64,000 nucleotides of DNA from Platerodrilus igneus (GCA_036346225.1 JARFIW010000003.1:8708001-8772000), one strand, 5' to 3'. Shown: positions 46,601-59,197, counted from the first letter of the stretch. Notes: generated by a model from the sequence alone, not told the origin. Program-made: numbers and translations.

Positions 46601-49190
46601 AGTCGTGATCTTGGGCGGCTAGAATTTTAGAACAGAACATAATGCTTTGGTCTCGACTGTACGAAGAGATGCCTAAGAGGCTCTAGTGACAGTCCATGGT
46701 TGTTGGTATAAGTTATAATTTGTTTCGTGAATGGATTGATATGCGGTAGGTTTTTAAAAATTTATACGATTTTAATCGCTTAGAAAACGTTGTTGATTTA
46801 CCACACAACAAACGAGTAAATATTGTTTAGTGTAGTTTAAATGTTATTATTTTAAATTCAGCAATTTTATTCGTGTGATATCTAATCATATCGTTTAATT
46901 GTTACTACATCAAGGGGTAGTCAATAGTGCCGCAGATTAATTTTAAATTTGTATAAATATATTTTGAATAACCGATAACGACTTATACAATTTTTTTCTT
47001 ACGGGACCAAGAACTTTTTAAGTTGTTCCTGGTCAACTCACTGCAGCAGATAAATATTCCTATTACGCACTTAAATGTGTGCTTTTTATCTGAATCCCCA
47101 AAGAATTTTCAAATTTGTTTTTTGCGACTGTTTACAATTTACGAGTTGCTGAAGAATTGATTATTATATGAAAACCTGCATGCGAAATTTATATTACTTC
47201 TTCTGTAACTGATGCTTTTCGTTTAAGATTTTTAAACTTAAAATTAATGATTTAACACGCTTCTTAAGAATCTATTAATGTTATTAAAAAACGAAACACT
47301 TGTTTTTTAATTTAGTTTTTTGAGCTATCAAAGTAGAATTTTGTGAGCGATATGCGCACCACTTGAAAAATTATTAATTTCTTTTTATTAAAAGAATGTA
47401 ATCTTGCTAAGAAAATAAAATATTTTAATTAATTTTATTTCTTCTACAGAGATATAAAAAAAATACTAACTTATGATCAAGGCCTTCAGCAAGTGGAGGG
47501 TTAGTTTTATAGTAAATAAAATTTTTATTTTTTTATTACGAACATAAGCTACATTGAATTTACAATTTCTAGCTTAATCATTTTGGTTATTAAGTTATTC
47601 ATAAATTTAGACACCAGACTACCACCTCCAAGTTGGGTAGTCCATTCACAGACGGATAAGGACGTTAGGAAATATTTCAATTTCAAGATTTTATGAGCAT
47701 ATACGTGTTATTTTTTTATATAGTGTACAATTTTGTTTTGGGTGAAACGAGAGTTACGTTAGAAATTTAGATGTGTCCTGAAGGGGCGGGAACCCCGTAG
47801 CAATTTCAGGAGTGCACCGGCTAACTACAGTACGTTCTTGCTGAAAAAAATAGTGAAAATAATAATAAATAAACATGTAAAATGGCGGAAATTCAAAAAT
47901 TACGTTCAAATAACCACTTACTCTGAAAAACTTTTTGTTTACAATAATTGAAGGGCCTCAAACCGTTTTATCTCAGCAGTCTCCCGCTATTATATCTATA
48001 TTCATCAAATTTTTTTATATCAAAGAAATTTTTTTAATACATTTTCTCTCAAAAATACGACTCCATCACTAGGGTGACTGGATATCCCTTCACAGAGTGA
48101 TTTGTTTTACCTAGCTTATAAATAAATTCAAATAAAACTCGACTCAAATTTAGCTCCTATTAACATTACATAATTGTAATATAAATACAAATATACTTTC
48201 CGCAAAAAGCTTAATTCCCTAACATCAAACTAGCCAAGTATTACTAAACGAAATCCGAGCAAAGAAACCTTAAACTGATCAATAGTAATACCACACTATT
48301 ACACCTGTTTCCAATATTTATATGCATCACATTCTAAATCCTATTTCTCGGAGTGCTCTTAATATCATTACATTGAAAACAATTAAATATCAACTTTACC
48401 GTTTACCAGCCAATTGTACATTAAAAATGGTATACTTTTGCTCTTTAAATAACTCTATACCTCACCAATAAAGCTTATAGTTAAAATTAATAGGCACATA
48501 TTTCTTAATAGTTTAAAATGTCCCAAACTTCTTTTTTCGAGAATACGTATCATGCTTAATTTTTGACCAAAAGCAGATTCGTCGCTAATTTACAGTCCAA
48601 CAAAATAATTACCTTTATGTTGTTAATTTCCTATTATATAAATGCAAACCGCTTGTAACTGACATTTAAAATTCACAAAAAAAGCTCGACTTCACTTGAC
48701 GTTTAGTTCATCTTTTAAAAGTTTAAAGAGGTCCTAGAAAAATTTTTTTTTTCCAACAACAGCTCTCTTAACACAACACAATGTCCAATATATTTGTGTG
48801 GTTAACTCGTAAATTCCTAACCCCATTTTCTGGCCATTGCGATGATAATTCCAAGAACACGTGATTGAAATGTAATGCATTTGCAAGCGTACTTTAAAAA
48901 AATTGAATCACGCGCTGCGTCTTTTTTCCTTATGGTGAAATCTGTATTCCCATTTTGAAGCTGTGTTACTTCCTACTTTTCTTCTACTTTCAAACTTAGC
49001 GATTGTTTAACACCTTGTGGTACTTAATTGTTATATATCATTTTTTCTACCAATTTGGGTCTTACAATGTAATATATTTATCTATTTTGATATAAAAAGT
49101 TATTACTTTGTATGAAACTTTTATTATGGTTGTAATATGGTATACTTTAAAGTCCTTGATGGTCAAGACTGACGGCAACTGTCACATTCT
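46601..49190. other. No recognised gene
   Basis: AT-rich. Small hairpins at 47609-47642 (GACTACC...GGTAGTC) and 47776-47813 (TCCTGAA...TTTCAGGA with an inner GGGG...CCCC). Nothing longer stands out. Confidence 0.45.
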
Positions 49191-49194
49191 AAAT

Positions 49195-49650
49195 GAAAAG
49201 CTAACACGTGGCATATTATAACATTCAGATTTGTTATACTTTGCGGTTATTACACGCCTCGGATTAGTAGGTGTAGACTTTCCAACTCTATAACATAAAT
49301 CAATATCATCCTTTGTAACAGTAATGTTTAATTTACATTTAAAAATTCCATTATCTTACTATCAATATTTTCATCATCCTTTTCCAATAGTCTAAAGATT
49401 CTGATATTATCTCGTCTGTTGTAACTTTTTAACTTATCAATAGAGCATTTCAAGATTTTATTATCTTGTTGCAGTACTTGTATCTTTGTTCCAAGTTTAC
49501 ATTATCTTGTTGTAGTGCATGTATTTTTATTTCCAAGTTTTCCTATGTAGTTTGCAATACTTTGCCTAAAAAAATCAGCTACCTTCGTATTTACTTTTTC
49601 CAGGAATGCTTGATCTTGAAGTAACTCAGCAGCAGAGTTCTGTATAACTA
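49195..49650 (-). pseudogene. LINE ORF1 fragment (coiled coil plus RRM-like domain)
   Basis: Reading leftward on the minus strand, in shifting frames: a leucine/glutamine-rich coiled coil (LQQDNVNLEQ; LQQDNKILKCSIDKL), then SYNRRDNIRIF, then DDIDLCYRVGKS...NPRRVI. The RRxNIRIF and IxxCxRxGK...RxVI motifs are the hallmark of the ORF1 proteins of L1-like and related non-LTR retrotransposons, which bind the element RNA. At least two frameshifts are present and the similarity stops near 49195. No ORF2 (endonuclease/RT) was seen next to it. It ends about 200 bases before element G. Confidence 0.65.
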
Positions 49651-49885
49651 CGCTTAGGCCTGAACATTTGCTCTCGCGTGAATGACATTATGATCAAGAG
49701 AATATATCTTACCTACTCAAGCAAACAACTAACAATGCGAATAGTGTAAACAATTTAGTTACATTCAATAAACAGGAAAAGCGCACCGATACTTTCTCAC
49801 TCGACGAGCATCACACAACATGTAAAATCTTTGGAAAGCAAAGCTTAATAGTTTCTAACTAATTTTGTCTTTTTTCGAAGGCGTG

Positions 49886-50450
49886 AGTTACATATCCCCC
49901 AAATTAGAATATATATGTAATCAAACAAAATTATTAAATCTTAGGTTAGATTGTTACAATGTATAAATTGAAGGAGATAATTAAAAGAGGTTAATGAAGG
50001 TTCACAAGCCAAACATGAAAACGGAACCAGATTGTATTCCAAACCCAACGTGATACTGCAGGTGCAGGTCACAGTAGGTTATAAGACAGCAATTATTAGA
50101 ATTAAGATTACTAAGAAGTAATACATTGTATTAAATACAGAAATAAGCAGACATGAGCTCTACAGTTCCCAAAAGCAATGTGAGGGGCAGGAATAGCATA
50201 AATACTCTCGAGAGCCCAAGATGGTTAGTCAATCTAGAGCTTCACAACTTTAACATTGTTGGTAGTTCAACTACTCACCGTAATTTTAATTTATTTAATT
50301 AGTGAAAGTCAACTTGGAATTATTTCGATCTTCACACGTTACTGCATATAACGTACTTGTAATTAAAATTAATACTGTAAATAAATTTGATAGAAGAATT
50401 TTTTAAAGAAGCTTTTTAAAAAGCCGCTCCAAGAAGCCCAAAACCTATCT
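49886..50450 (+). repeat. Element G 5' LTR
   Basis: AGTTACATATCCCCC to AACCTATCT. Direct repeat of 54424-54996, with small indels (for example GATAAGAC near 50090). Confidence 0.88.
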
Positions 50451-50469
50451 GGCACAGCGTTAGTATACC
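50450..50469 (+). promoter_or_regulatory. Element G primer-binding site (tRNA-Ser-like)
   Basis: TGGCACAGCGTTAGTATACC directly after the LTR. It resembles the tRNA-Ser site used by the 17.6/297 group, with a few changes. Confidence 0.6.
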
Positions 50470-51438
50470 AAAAGGGTACTAGCAAAATCAAGAATCGGGG
50501 AAACTCGTGGTCTTGGATTTCTATTCTTAATCTGGAACAAAGAACCAACTGGGCATAGTACAAGAATAGACGAAGTCCAGAAGCAAAGAGGGAAAGAAAA
50601 TAATGAAACTGGCAAACAAACTCTTGTAAGTATCAAAGTTCATTTTCCTAATCATCATCAACTGAATATCAATATTAGCTAGTAAGAAATTTTATATGTA
50701 CAATTTTTATTATCGCAATTTATCATTTCTAAAAAAAATTTACTCTGAAAACTTATTTAACAAAGAAATTCTAAAGACGCATTTATATGCACAATTATTG
50801 CAATTTATTACGATAAATAAAACGACTTATTCAGCAAGTCTGAAGCTTAAGGTAGAATTAGAATGCAATTCTTTTATGACAGCAACTATTATTGAAAGAA
50901 TTTATTCAGGAAGCCTGAAACTCGATAATACTATAAAGCTCTATAGGTAAACACTTACAATGCAACAAATTAACGATAGTGTATAATTATAAAAACGTTT
51001 ATGTACTTTATTATTGCAACACTTAATTACTCAGCACAAGTCTAAAATAAAAACGTATAATTATAACGCAATTCTTGCGAAAAACTATTCAGAAAACTTT
51101 AACTCAATCGCATCATCTGTAATATCTGTAAAGTTATAAATATACACTTCAACGCGACAGTAATTGACAAGACAATTACCAAGTGGAATTCCTCAATGAA
51201 ATTATAACACTTTATAATTACATATAAAATATACGTAAAAGATAAGTGATTCTTTAAATAACTATATACAAACTAAACTGAAAGGTAACTCTCAGTTTAT
51301 ACAAAAACAATACAAACTGAACTGAAAAGAACCATTAACAACCATGAACTCTGATATGCAACTCTATCTCAAGAGCATTCTCCTATACAATGAAAATCAA
51401 GTATTTTAGGGATCTTCATCACCGCTTGCGAGATACTT

Positions 51439-51876
51439 TTGAAATCTCTTTATAAACCAGGAGGGAGTAAACGCAGCGTTTTACTTTTACGCCTAATAAT
51501 AAGCAAACTGACCGGCAGATCATTAACCCTGATTGCTAGCCGCGATGATTTGATCGAGTGGAATGATTTCAAACGTATCCTAATTGCATATTTCGGTGAC
51601 CAACGAAACATTAAATGTCTGGTCCGCAATTTAATAAACCTATAAATGGAAAATAACCTGTCACCCTGTCAATTCGGTATAAAATGTCAAGACGTACGAA
51701 GTTTAATTTTGACGAAGCCAAAAATTGAGAAACCCGATCAAAACATAAGACTATTGAAGACGAAAATGTACGACGAAATGGCTTTAGACACATACATCAA
51801 TGCCTTACCTGAACGGTTATGGAACAAAATAAAATTTCAACATCCCCAAAATTTAGAGGAAGCAACGAAAATGATT
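51439..51876 (+). pseudogene. gag: Element G gag remnant
   Basis: Capsid part of Gag: DLIEWNDFKRILIAYFGDQRN (51548 on), then a stop (51643-51645), then [16 protein letters not shown] and [18 protein letters not shown], the last a common Gag capsid block. The N-terminal part between 50470 and 51438 is not readable. The gag frame runs without a stop directly into RT at about 51877, so the C-terminal part of gag, the protease and the start of RT are deleted. Confidence 0.75.
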
Positions 51877-53000
51877 GTAAAGAAATTAGACGCCTCAGGC
51901 AAACGCAAATATCGAATGGTTATCGATTATAGAAAACTTCACGAAAAAAAAGTAGACGACAAATACCCTTTACCCAATATCACCGAGATTTTAGACAAAT
52001 AGGAAGGTGTCAATATTTTTCAACATTAGACGTCGCCTCCGGACACCACCTAGTAGAGATGGACGAGAAAGGCAAAACTAAAACAGCATTTAGTACACAT
52101 AGAGGACACTATGAATACAAACGCATGCCGTTTGGATTAACGAACGCACCCGCCACCTTTCAAAGAGTTATGGTTAACATTTTAAGAGGAAAATACAACA
52201 AAAAATGTCTTGCGTAGCTGGACGATATAATTGTATATTCGACATCACTTGTAAAACAAATCGAAAGATTAAGAGGAGTCTTTGAACGATTGAGAAAAGC
52301 TCAACTTAATGTCCAATTAGACAAAAGCGAATTTTTATAAAAGGACGTATCATTTTTAGGACACATAATAGCCCGAAAAGGAGTTATTCCAAATCCAAAT
52401 AAAACGAATGCAGTACTAAATTACCCCTTCCCCAAAACTAATAAAGAAATTAAAGGATTTTTAGGACTCGGTGGTTATTACCGAAAATTCATCAAAGGTT
52501 ACGCACAAATAACGAAACCATTAACAAATTGTTTAAAGAAAGGTAACAAGATCAGAATTTATCAAAGCAGTAGAAAAATCAACTGTATCCTTACAAATCA
52601 CCCCATAATGGAATACCCAGATTTTTCAAAACCATTTATATTGACAACCGACGCATCGAACGTAGCATTAGGCGCAGTATTAAACGCATCTAGAACATTA
52701 AACCAAATGGAACAAAAGTATAGTACAATTGAGAAAGAACTATTTGTAATAATTTGGGCAACAAAATATTTTAGATCATACTTTTATGGAAGAAACTTCT
52801 ACATATGCACAGCCCATAAACCATTATTATGATTATGCAAACTCAAGAAACCTAATTTAAAATTACAAATATGGAGAATTAGATTAGAAGAATACGATTA
52901 TGAAATCATATATAAAAAAGGAATTTATAACAATAACGCAGATGCACTAAGCATAATACAACTTAATGCAATAGAAACGAAGTAAATTATAAGTAACGTA
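51877..53000 (+). pseudogene. pol: Element G reverse transcriptase and RNase H, broken
   Basis: RT begins at [20 protein letters not shown], in frame with gag. Recognisable blocks: [43 protein letters not shown], the YLDD site, FLGHIIARKG and FLGLGGYYRKFI; RNase H has LTTDASNVALGAVL, STIEKELFVIIWATKYFR and NADALS. Lesions: a one-base shift at about 52000; TAG at 52215-52217 replacing the Tyr of YLDD; TAA at 52338-52340; a shift near 52560; and a stop after HKPLL at 52830. Not functional. Confidence 0.85.
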
Positions 53001-53239
53001 TACGAAACAGAGATGAGAGAAGATCCAGAAGAAATAAACACCATTCACTCAACACAAAACGAGGAACCAAAAACCGCAATTAAAATTATAATTGAGCTAT
53101 AGACATAAAACCAAATCAATTCATAGTTACCGAAGTTTTAACCAACCCCAATCCAGTAAAATATACAAAAACAGATAATAAGAAAATATATTCAATTCAA
53201 ATAACTATAGGCGATAACGCGGAGCAAATAATTAAAATT

Positions 53240-54172
53240 TTGAAAGAATATAGCCCAGTGAAAAAACGATTTTACTTTTATTTTACCATCGAACATTTAT
53301 ACAAACGATTTTCAGAATTATATATCAGATTATTTAATAACTCAGGCCCTGAAATTATTAGATGTACAAGAAAATCAATAACTTTAGATGACCCAGACGA
53401 AATAAATGAAGTAATTAGAAATCAACACAAAGGCAAAACCAACCATCGTGGAATCAACAAAACACTAAAACAACTCATAGAGAGATATTACTTTAAAGAC
53501 ATGAAAGAATTAACCACGGATTTTATTAACCAATGTGAATTATGCGACAAAGCGAAGTACGACAGGTCACCCCCAAAAGTACCCTGAATGTTAATTAAAA
53601 CACCCGATAAACATTTCAAAAATTACATGCAGACACTCTGGTAGTAGAAGCCCAAAACTTTTTAACAATCGTAGACGCATTCACCAAAGTAGGCCAAACG
53701 ATACCCATCACTTAAAAGAATAGTATCGATAGAACCCTAGGATTCTTACAATATTTCACATATTACGGTACATCAGAAACAATAACTTTAGACAATGGCA
53801 GCGAATTTACAAATGAAACAATACAATATACCCACTCCGGAACTCCATAAAATAAAAATTCAGTTTATAACAGAAAACCACCGGGAATCAAATGGGCTAA
53901 TTGAAAGATTACACCTAACTTTATTAGAACAAATTAGACTGTTAAGATTAGCTTACAAGAAAGAATATACCACTAATTTAATGTCATACGCTCTAATTGC
54001 TTACAACAACACGATCCACTCATCAACTAATTTTACACCCCTCGAATTAACATTAGGACACTCAGATTCCCGCAACCTTTATGATATACATTACAACAAG
54101 GAAATATACCAACAGTATGCTAAAGACCATAAAGGAAAATTAAAAATAACTTATGATAATGTAAAAAAATAA
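53240..54172 (+). pseudogene. pol: Element G integrase, broken
   Basis: The zinc-binding part has HKGKTNHRGINKTLKQLIERYY and CELCDKA (53415-53565); this is the H2C2 domain. The catalytic core follows in another frame: FLTIVDAFTKVGQ near 53660, LDNGSEFTN near 53790 and ESNGLIERLH near 53890 (the D, D, E residues can be placed). The tail has YNNTIHSSTNFTPLEL. A stop after the zinc domain (53585) and several shifts break it. Confidence 0.82.
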
Positions 54173-54232
54173 ACTAGATAACGATAAAGAACGTAATATA
54201 ACAACCCGCAATAAGAATTCCGATATAAATAA

Positions 54233-54412
54233 ATTTTCAATAAGACAATTTTATTAATTATTGTAATCATTTTATTAACTGTATATGTATTGTACAAAAT
54301 GTATCTTAGATATAGAAACAAAGAAAAAAAATTTAGTCATAAGAAACAAGAAACACAAGTAAATAGAAAAATAATAAATGAACCCTTAGGGAGAATGAGT
54401 TTCAAAAATTAA
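54233..54412 (+). pseudogene. env: Element G envelope C-terminal remnant (membrane anchor)
   Basis: An open stretch of 59 codons ending at TAA 54410-54412. About 17 hydrophobic residues (ILLIIVIILLTVYVLY) are followed by a strongly basic tail (KMYLRYRNKEKK). Location between integrase and the polypurine-rich region before the 3' LTR is where 17.6/297 elements keep env. There is no Met start and no surface domain, so only the anchor and cytoplasmic tail survive. Low complexity makes the family call inferential. Confidence 0.45.
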
Positions 54413-54423
54413 GTAAAACCCTT

Positions 54424-54996
54424 AATTACGTATCCCCCACATTAGGATATATATGTAATCAAACAGAATTATTAAATCTTAAGTTAGATTGTTACAATGT
54501 ATAGATTGAAGGACATAATTGAAAGAGGTTAGTGAAAGTTCACCAGCCACATATGAGAACGGAAACAAATATTGTATTCCAGACGCAACATGATACTGCA
54601 GGTGCAGGCCACAGTAGGTTACAGCAGTTATTAGAATTAAGATTACTAAGAAGTAATACATTGTATTAAATACAGAAATAAGCAGACATGAGCTCTGCAG
54701 TCCCCATAAGCAATGTGAGGGGCAAGAATAGCATAAATACCATCGAGAGTCCAAGATGGTTAGTCAGTCTAGAGCTTCACAACTTTAACATTGTTGGTAG
54801 TTCAGCTACTCACCGTAATTTTAATTTATTTAATTAGTGAAAGTCAACTTGGAATTATTTCGATCTCCACGCGTTATTGCATATAACGTACTTGTAATTA
54901 AAATTAATATTGTAAATCTGTATAAAATAAATGTGATAGAAGAGTTTTTTAAAGAAGCTTTTTACAATGCCGCTCCAAGAGTCCCAAAACCTATCT
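54424..54996 (+). repeat. Element G 3' LTR
   Basis: AATTACGTATCCCCC to AACCTATCT. Direct repeat of 49886-50450. A purine stretch (GGGAGAATGAG, 54390-54400) lies upstream and may be the old polypurine tract. The frame 54967-55212 crosses the LTR boundary and is not a gene. Confidence 0.88.
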
Positions 54997-56191
54997 CGCG
55001 CTACCCCTTTTTCACTTTTAACCCTAGTTAAAGCGCGTCTCCTTCATCTTTTAGTTTGTTTGTCATTTGTTTTTATTCTTACCTTTATCGTGCCTCCGCG
55101 ATTACAACAACGGCTAACGATTTTCTTTTGTAGAATTTTTCAATTTACGGTAGCCATTTATTCTATCTCCTGCGTATGTGGTCAGATTTCAGAAGGAAAG
55201 CTCTCCTATTAACATCTCGTTGGTGCCTTTAGGCAAAATTTCACCATTTGAATGTTTTGTCCACCTCTTAAAGTTAAAGAATGTGTGAAAATTGCCTTAT
55301 AAATAACCAACCGCTCATACCTTATCCAGCTATAAAATTTATTAAAAGTATCCACAGCGATGTAAACCCTAGCACCAGACGATATGACAGGCGCGTAATA
55401 ATACTAAAGGATTTTTCTTTATATATCGGTTCCAGGATATAAAGTAATTGTGGTTAAAATATGTTGCTTTTACGCTTGATGTAGCTGCACAACTGATTTT
55501 AGATGTAATTACTACAGGGATCCACGTATAGTGCAGAAACCAGGTTAAACAAAAATTAAAACATTTTAATACTAAAAAGCTTAGGTTTCAGCGCAGGTCG
55601 TGTGCGAACGGTTGATGGATGTGCAAAAATAAAATAATTTTCTCTACAGTTAAAGAATAACATGTTAACACATCTGCAGCTACGACCAAAATTTAACTGC
55701 AACATTATTTGTAAACTTAATTTAAGTCCACTTTTACGGTTAAAAATGTTGTAAAAATGTAATTTAATATTTATACATTTCTATGACTACAGTCAAAATA
55801 GCCCTGAAGTTGTTTCAAGCAAACCGCTTTAACAGAAAAATATATTTGCTACCAGACAAAGTAATCATGAAGGTCGTATAGATTATTCTCCAATTAAAAT
55901 CTTTTATTGAAATGACATTTACTTGCATAACATGTAAAAGCAATCTGTTCTGACCCCACAGATTTAACCTCCGCCATTCGATTAAATTTTAATTAAGCAG
56001 CATTACTCCGCCATCCCGGAAATCAATCCAGTTTCAGTATAATTATAGATTGTGAGAAAATAGAATAAGCTTGCTATCATTATATAAAATTTCTGACCAC
56101 AGAGAATCAAACTAAAATAACAATACATTAGAAACGAATAAAAGTATATATCGTGTCAGTATAAGTATCACCTTGCCTTACAACACCGAAT
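54997..56191. other. No recognised feature
   Basis: Flanking sequence between elements G and H. AT-rich with no frame or repeat that I recognise. Confidence 0.5.
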
Positions 56192-56193
56192 TA

Positions 56194-56440
56194 GGGTAAA
56201 CCTGGGATAGATGGCATTGATTTTTTCAAAAGCCAGTTTCACAACCTAATACACAAAAATAACCTGAAATTTTAACATTAATTACCTTTTTAATTCTTAA
56301 AAATAAAATTCGATTTCATTTACAAAAGTACACTAAATTTCACACTAATTAAAAATTCATAAAAAATATGTTACACTTGGCCATCTTACCCATGTATCTG
56401 GGTTAGATGGCCAGACATGTAAGAGATAGATGGCCATCGT
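56194..56440. repeat. Left end of transposon H with subterminal motifs
   Basis: Terminal repeat at 56194-56215. Further copies of the motif: TGGCCATCTTACCC (56378), GGGTTAGATGGCCAG (56400) and GAGATAGATGGCCAT (56425). Such sites commonly bind the transposase. Confidence 0.75.
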
Positions 56441-56804
56441 ACAAAACACTTTAATATCAAAGAGAAAATCATAAAAGAAACGTTTATCATTTTAAACATG
56501 CTTTATTGAATCTCTTGATGCAAAAATATTTATAAAGATATTAATTGTAGTTAAATTATAACTTAAACAGAACCTTATTTGTAAAAAGCATTTTACACCT
56601 GAATTATTGAATTGAAAACTAACCTTATAACTTAAAAAAAGGAAAGTTTATAGTCTTAGATTTATTTTTTAAAATAGCATTACCACATCGGTGGCACTCA
56701 TCAACATATGATGTGCAGGATTCGTGTAACCAACGGTGACATCTGACAGACTTAATCCAAACACAGGTTTTATCTGTTTTTGAATAGTCCTCTCCGCATC
56801 CAAC

Positions 56805-58529
56805 TCACTCTTCCTCTTTTTCAAGAAGTTCGTTATTTGAGTCATCCTTGTACGGAACTTCATTTGACGAGTCTGAACTGTCTGAAGTTTCTTTACGCTT
56901 CTTGATCCGAACCTTTTTCACACGTTTTTTTCCTTCTAGGCCTAGTTTTTCTTTTCTTTTTTCATCAAATTTCAATTTTATCCTGTTAATATTTACTTCT
57001 GATGCCAAATTTGTAGCTTTAAGTTTTCTACGTTTGTTTGTTTCAGTTTTGGGTTCAACTGGAATACGTGAAATATTGCTCAGAATTTGGGAAGTGGTCG
57101 CTTAAGTCGTTTCATTTGAAATCACAGGCCAAACTTTGTCTGGTCTTGTGGAAGGTCCTGGTATAGGTGACGTTGCTCTTCTTTCAGAAGATTTGTGGGT
57201 ACATTTGTCTGCTGAAGTAAAGTCGGTGGATCTAGTTGTGGATTGTGGCAAGGGTGACGAGTTTCTTTTCTGGAGTGTTTGTCCAGATACGTCGACGTTA
57301 TCATTTTCTGTAAGTCTATCTGGGTCAATTCCAAAAGCGTAATCTGGAATTGCATCTGGATTTAAGGGGTAGATTCCCATTGCATTGAACCCAGAGATGG
57401 CGTTCCGTGGTGTTGCAGTCTTTCCCCTAGGATTTTGTAGTAGATTGCCAAATTGTAATCTTTTTAGCTTTCGATCTAGATGGTTCCTTTACCATATGTC
57501 AACGGCATTGTAAAAGTGATGTGCTAACAGATCGGTTCAGCGGCTGCAGATAATGGGTAGTATGGCTGGAGATGCACATTAATATGATTCCATTCATCTT
57601 AGCAAACTCCAACATCTGTACCGAGCTACAGTGTGAAGTATGGCCATCCAAAATCAGCACAACTGTTCCGAGAGTTTTGCGGGGAAAAAAATTATCCCTT
57701 AGCCATTCAAAAAATATTTCAGCATTCACGTAGACAGATTTCGTGGACATGACAACTTTACTTCCCAGTGGCATGTAATCCTCCCACTCTTTTTTTTGTT
57801 AACTCCTTTCATGACAACATAAGGAGGAAGAAACATCCCTTCAGCATTGCAGCATGCAAGAACTGTAATAGTTCCTCCTTCTTTTTCTGACAAAGTAATC
57901 GTATTGTTTTTGAGCCTCTTTTTAGCTACAACAGCGCCTGGTCGACTATTTAATTGAAGGCCTGACTCATCTATGTTAAATATGCTTCCCGGTTTATTGA
58001 ACAAATTGTTTTCTTCCATTACAGTTGAAAGTAAGCTTAAATATCCCTGGACTTTATCACGATTCATGCTCTGGACTCTGGCCAAAGATACACCTTTAGA
58101 TTTTCGCACACTTAAATTAGGATGTCGAGATAAGAACAGTTGTTACCAATCGTAACCTGCTTTTCCATTTTTCTTATTAAATTTATGTTTTAGGCCAAGC
58201 TTTACAGCAAAATTATAAGCTAGACTTCGTAGACAGTCCTACGTTAAGGAAAACCCATGGGCCTGCATTTTTATTATGTGTGGGACAAGTTGTAACTCAT
58301 TAGCTGTACCCAAACAAGAACTAGGTCCCATTGGAATTTTTGAATCACATCCAGTCTTCAATTTTCTTTCAAGTGATTTCCTTGGAATATTAAACTCTGC
58401 GGAAGCTTTTCTCACAGAATAACCATCATTGTTTACTTTTTTAATAGCATTTAAGATCTTCTTCTTTCCATGATCCTTTAGAAGAGCCGGGCTTTCGAAT
58501 GTATTTATTTGGCATCTGTATAAAAACAA
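56805..58529 (-). pseudogene. Transposon H transposase (HTH_psq plus DDE), broken
   Basis: From the minus-strand Met at 58529: a helix-turn-helix of pipsqueak type (ILNAIKKVNNDGYSVRKASA, FNIPRKSLERKL), a linker, then a DDE domain with FNIDESG (first D), VLILDGHTSH (second D) and THYLQPLNRS, where the third catalytic D is Asn (codon near 57535). The tail has the family's GIYPLNPDAIPDYAF block and a charged Ser/Lys/Glu-rich end. Lesions: TAG near 58237 and TAA near 58142 in the linker, a frameshift in an eight-base A-run (plus 57790-57797), a shift after QPLNRS near 57500-57380, and TAA at 57102-57104. The spacing between the second and third catalytic positions is 36 residues. Inactive. Confidence 0.88.
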
Positions 58530-58779
58530 TGAAGTGAGTCAAAAATTGACGTAAATATTTAACCCAAACAAACACACATATGTGGCCTAACATGCTCTTC
58601 AGAAACTTGACGTTTCAATATGATCCGTCAAGAACAGTAGCATATCTAGAGTTGTCATTTCGGAGGGGGCTGAAATACAGCCAAAAACTTGCTCAGAAAA
58701 AAACGATTGATTTCTAGATATTCGACAAATTGTCTAAAACCGAAAGTTTCCGCTCCTTAACGGCATCATAGTGTATATA

Positions 58780-59197
58780 ACACGTGTATGGGATAGCCAT
58801 CTATCCCGATGATTTGATGGCCGTCATTCCCGATCGGCCGGGATAGATGGCCATAGTGCGGCATTAAACATGGTGGACGCCAAATGAAACACAACGTACG
58901 TACCAGTATGCAGTTAGGCCTATACAACTACGAAAATAAAGTTTATCACACTACTCATCGTCAAACACATATTTAAATTGAAAGGTTATGACGTGCTACA
59001 TAATTTCAAGGGATATTGACATCTAAAATCATGAAAATTACTTACTTTTCGTTGAAATGCAAAGACATGCGTAACAGCGACAATCAGTGACGTTCTTAAC
59101 TAACTACCACCTGACCGGCAGCGCCGTACAGCGTATCGTATGGAAACTATAGGCGTTGGCCATCTCTCCCGTACGGCCATCTATCCCAGGTTTACTA
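58780..59197. repeat. Right end of transposon H with subterminal motifs
   Basis: Motif copies: GGGATAGCCATCTATCCC (58790), GGGATAGATGGCCAT (58840), TTGGCCATCTCTCCC (59156) and the terminal GGCCATCTATCCCAGG (59175). A TATATA at 58773-58778 could be the core of the transposase promoter on the minus strand. Confidence 0.75.

Larger units (their letters stand above)
49886..54996 (+). mobile_element. Element G: decayed 17.6/297-like Ty3/gypsy retrotransposon
   Basis: Two LTRs of 565 and 573 bp, a tRNA-Ser-like primer-binding site, remnants of gag, RT, RNase H and integrase, and an envelope-type membrane anchor. The RT and RNase H wording, the AGTTAC LTR start and the priming site all point to the 17.6/297 group of insect Ty3/gypsy elements. 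Flanks CGTG (49882-49885) and CGCG (54997-55000) could be a target duplication with one change. LTR divergence is several percent by eye, so it is older than B and C. Confidence 0.88.
56194..59197 (-). mobile_element. Transposon H: pogo/Tigger-like element
   Basis: Inverted ends: left GGGTAAACCTGGGATAGATGGC, right the same except the first two bases, with TA on each side (56192-56193 and 59198-59199), as for the pogo group. Length 3004 bp. One broken transposase lies on the minus strand. Both ends carry extra copies of a GGGATAGATGGCCA motif in both orientations. Confidence 0.9.

Noticed and set aside
47814..47828. GCACCGGCTAACTAC, identical to part of the bacterial 16S rRNA 530-loop region
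   Set aside because: The flanks do not resemble rRNA on either side, so I regard the 15-base match as chance.
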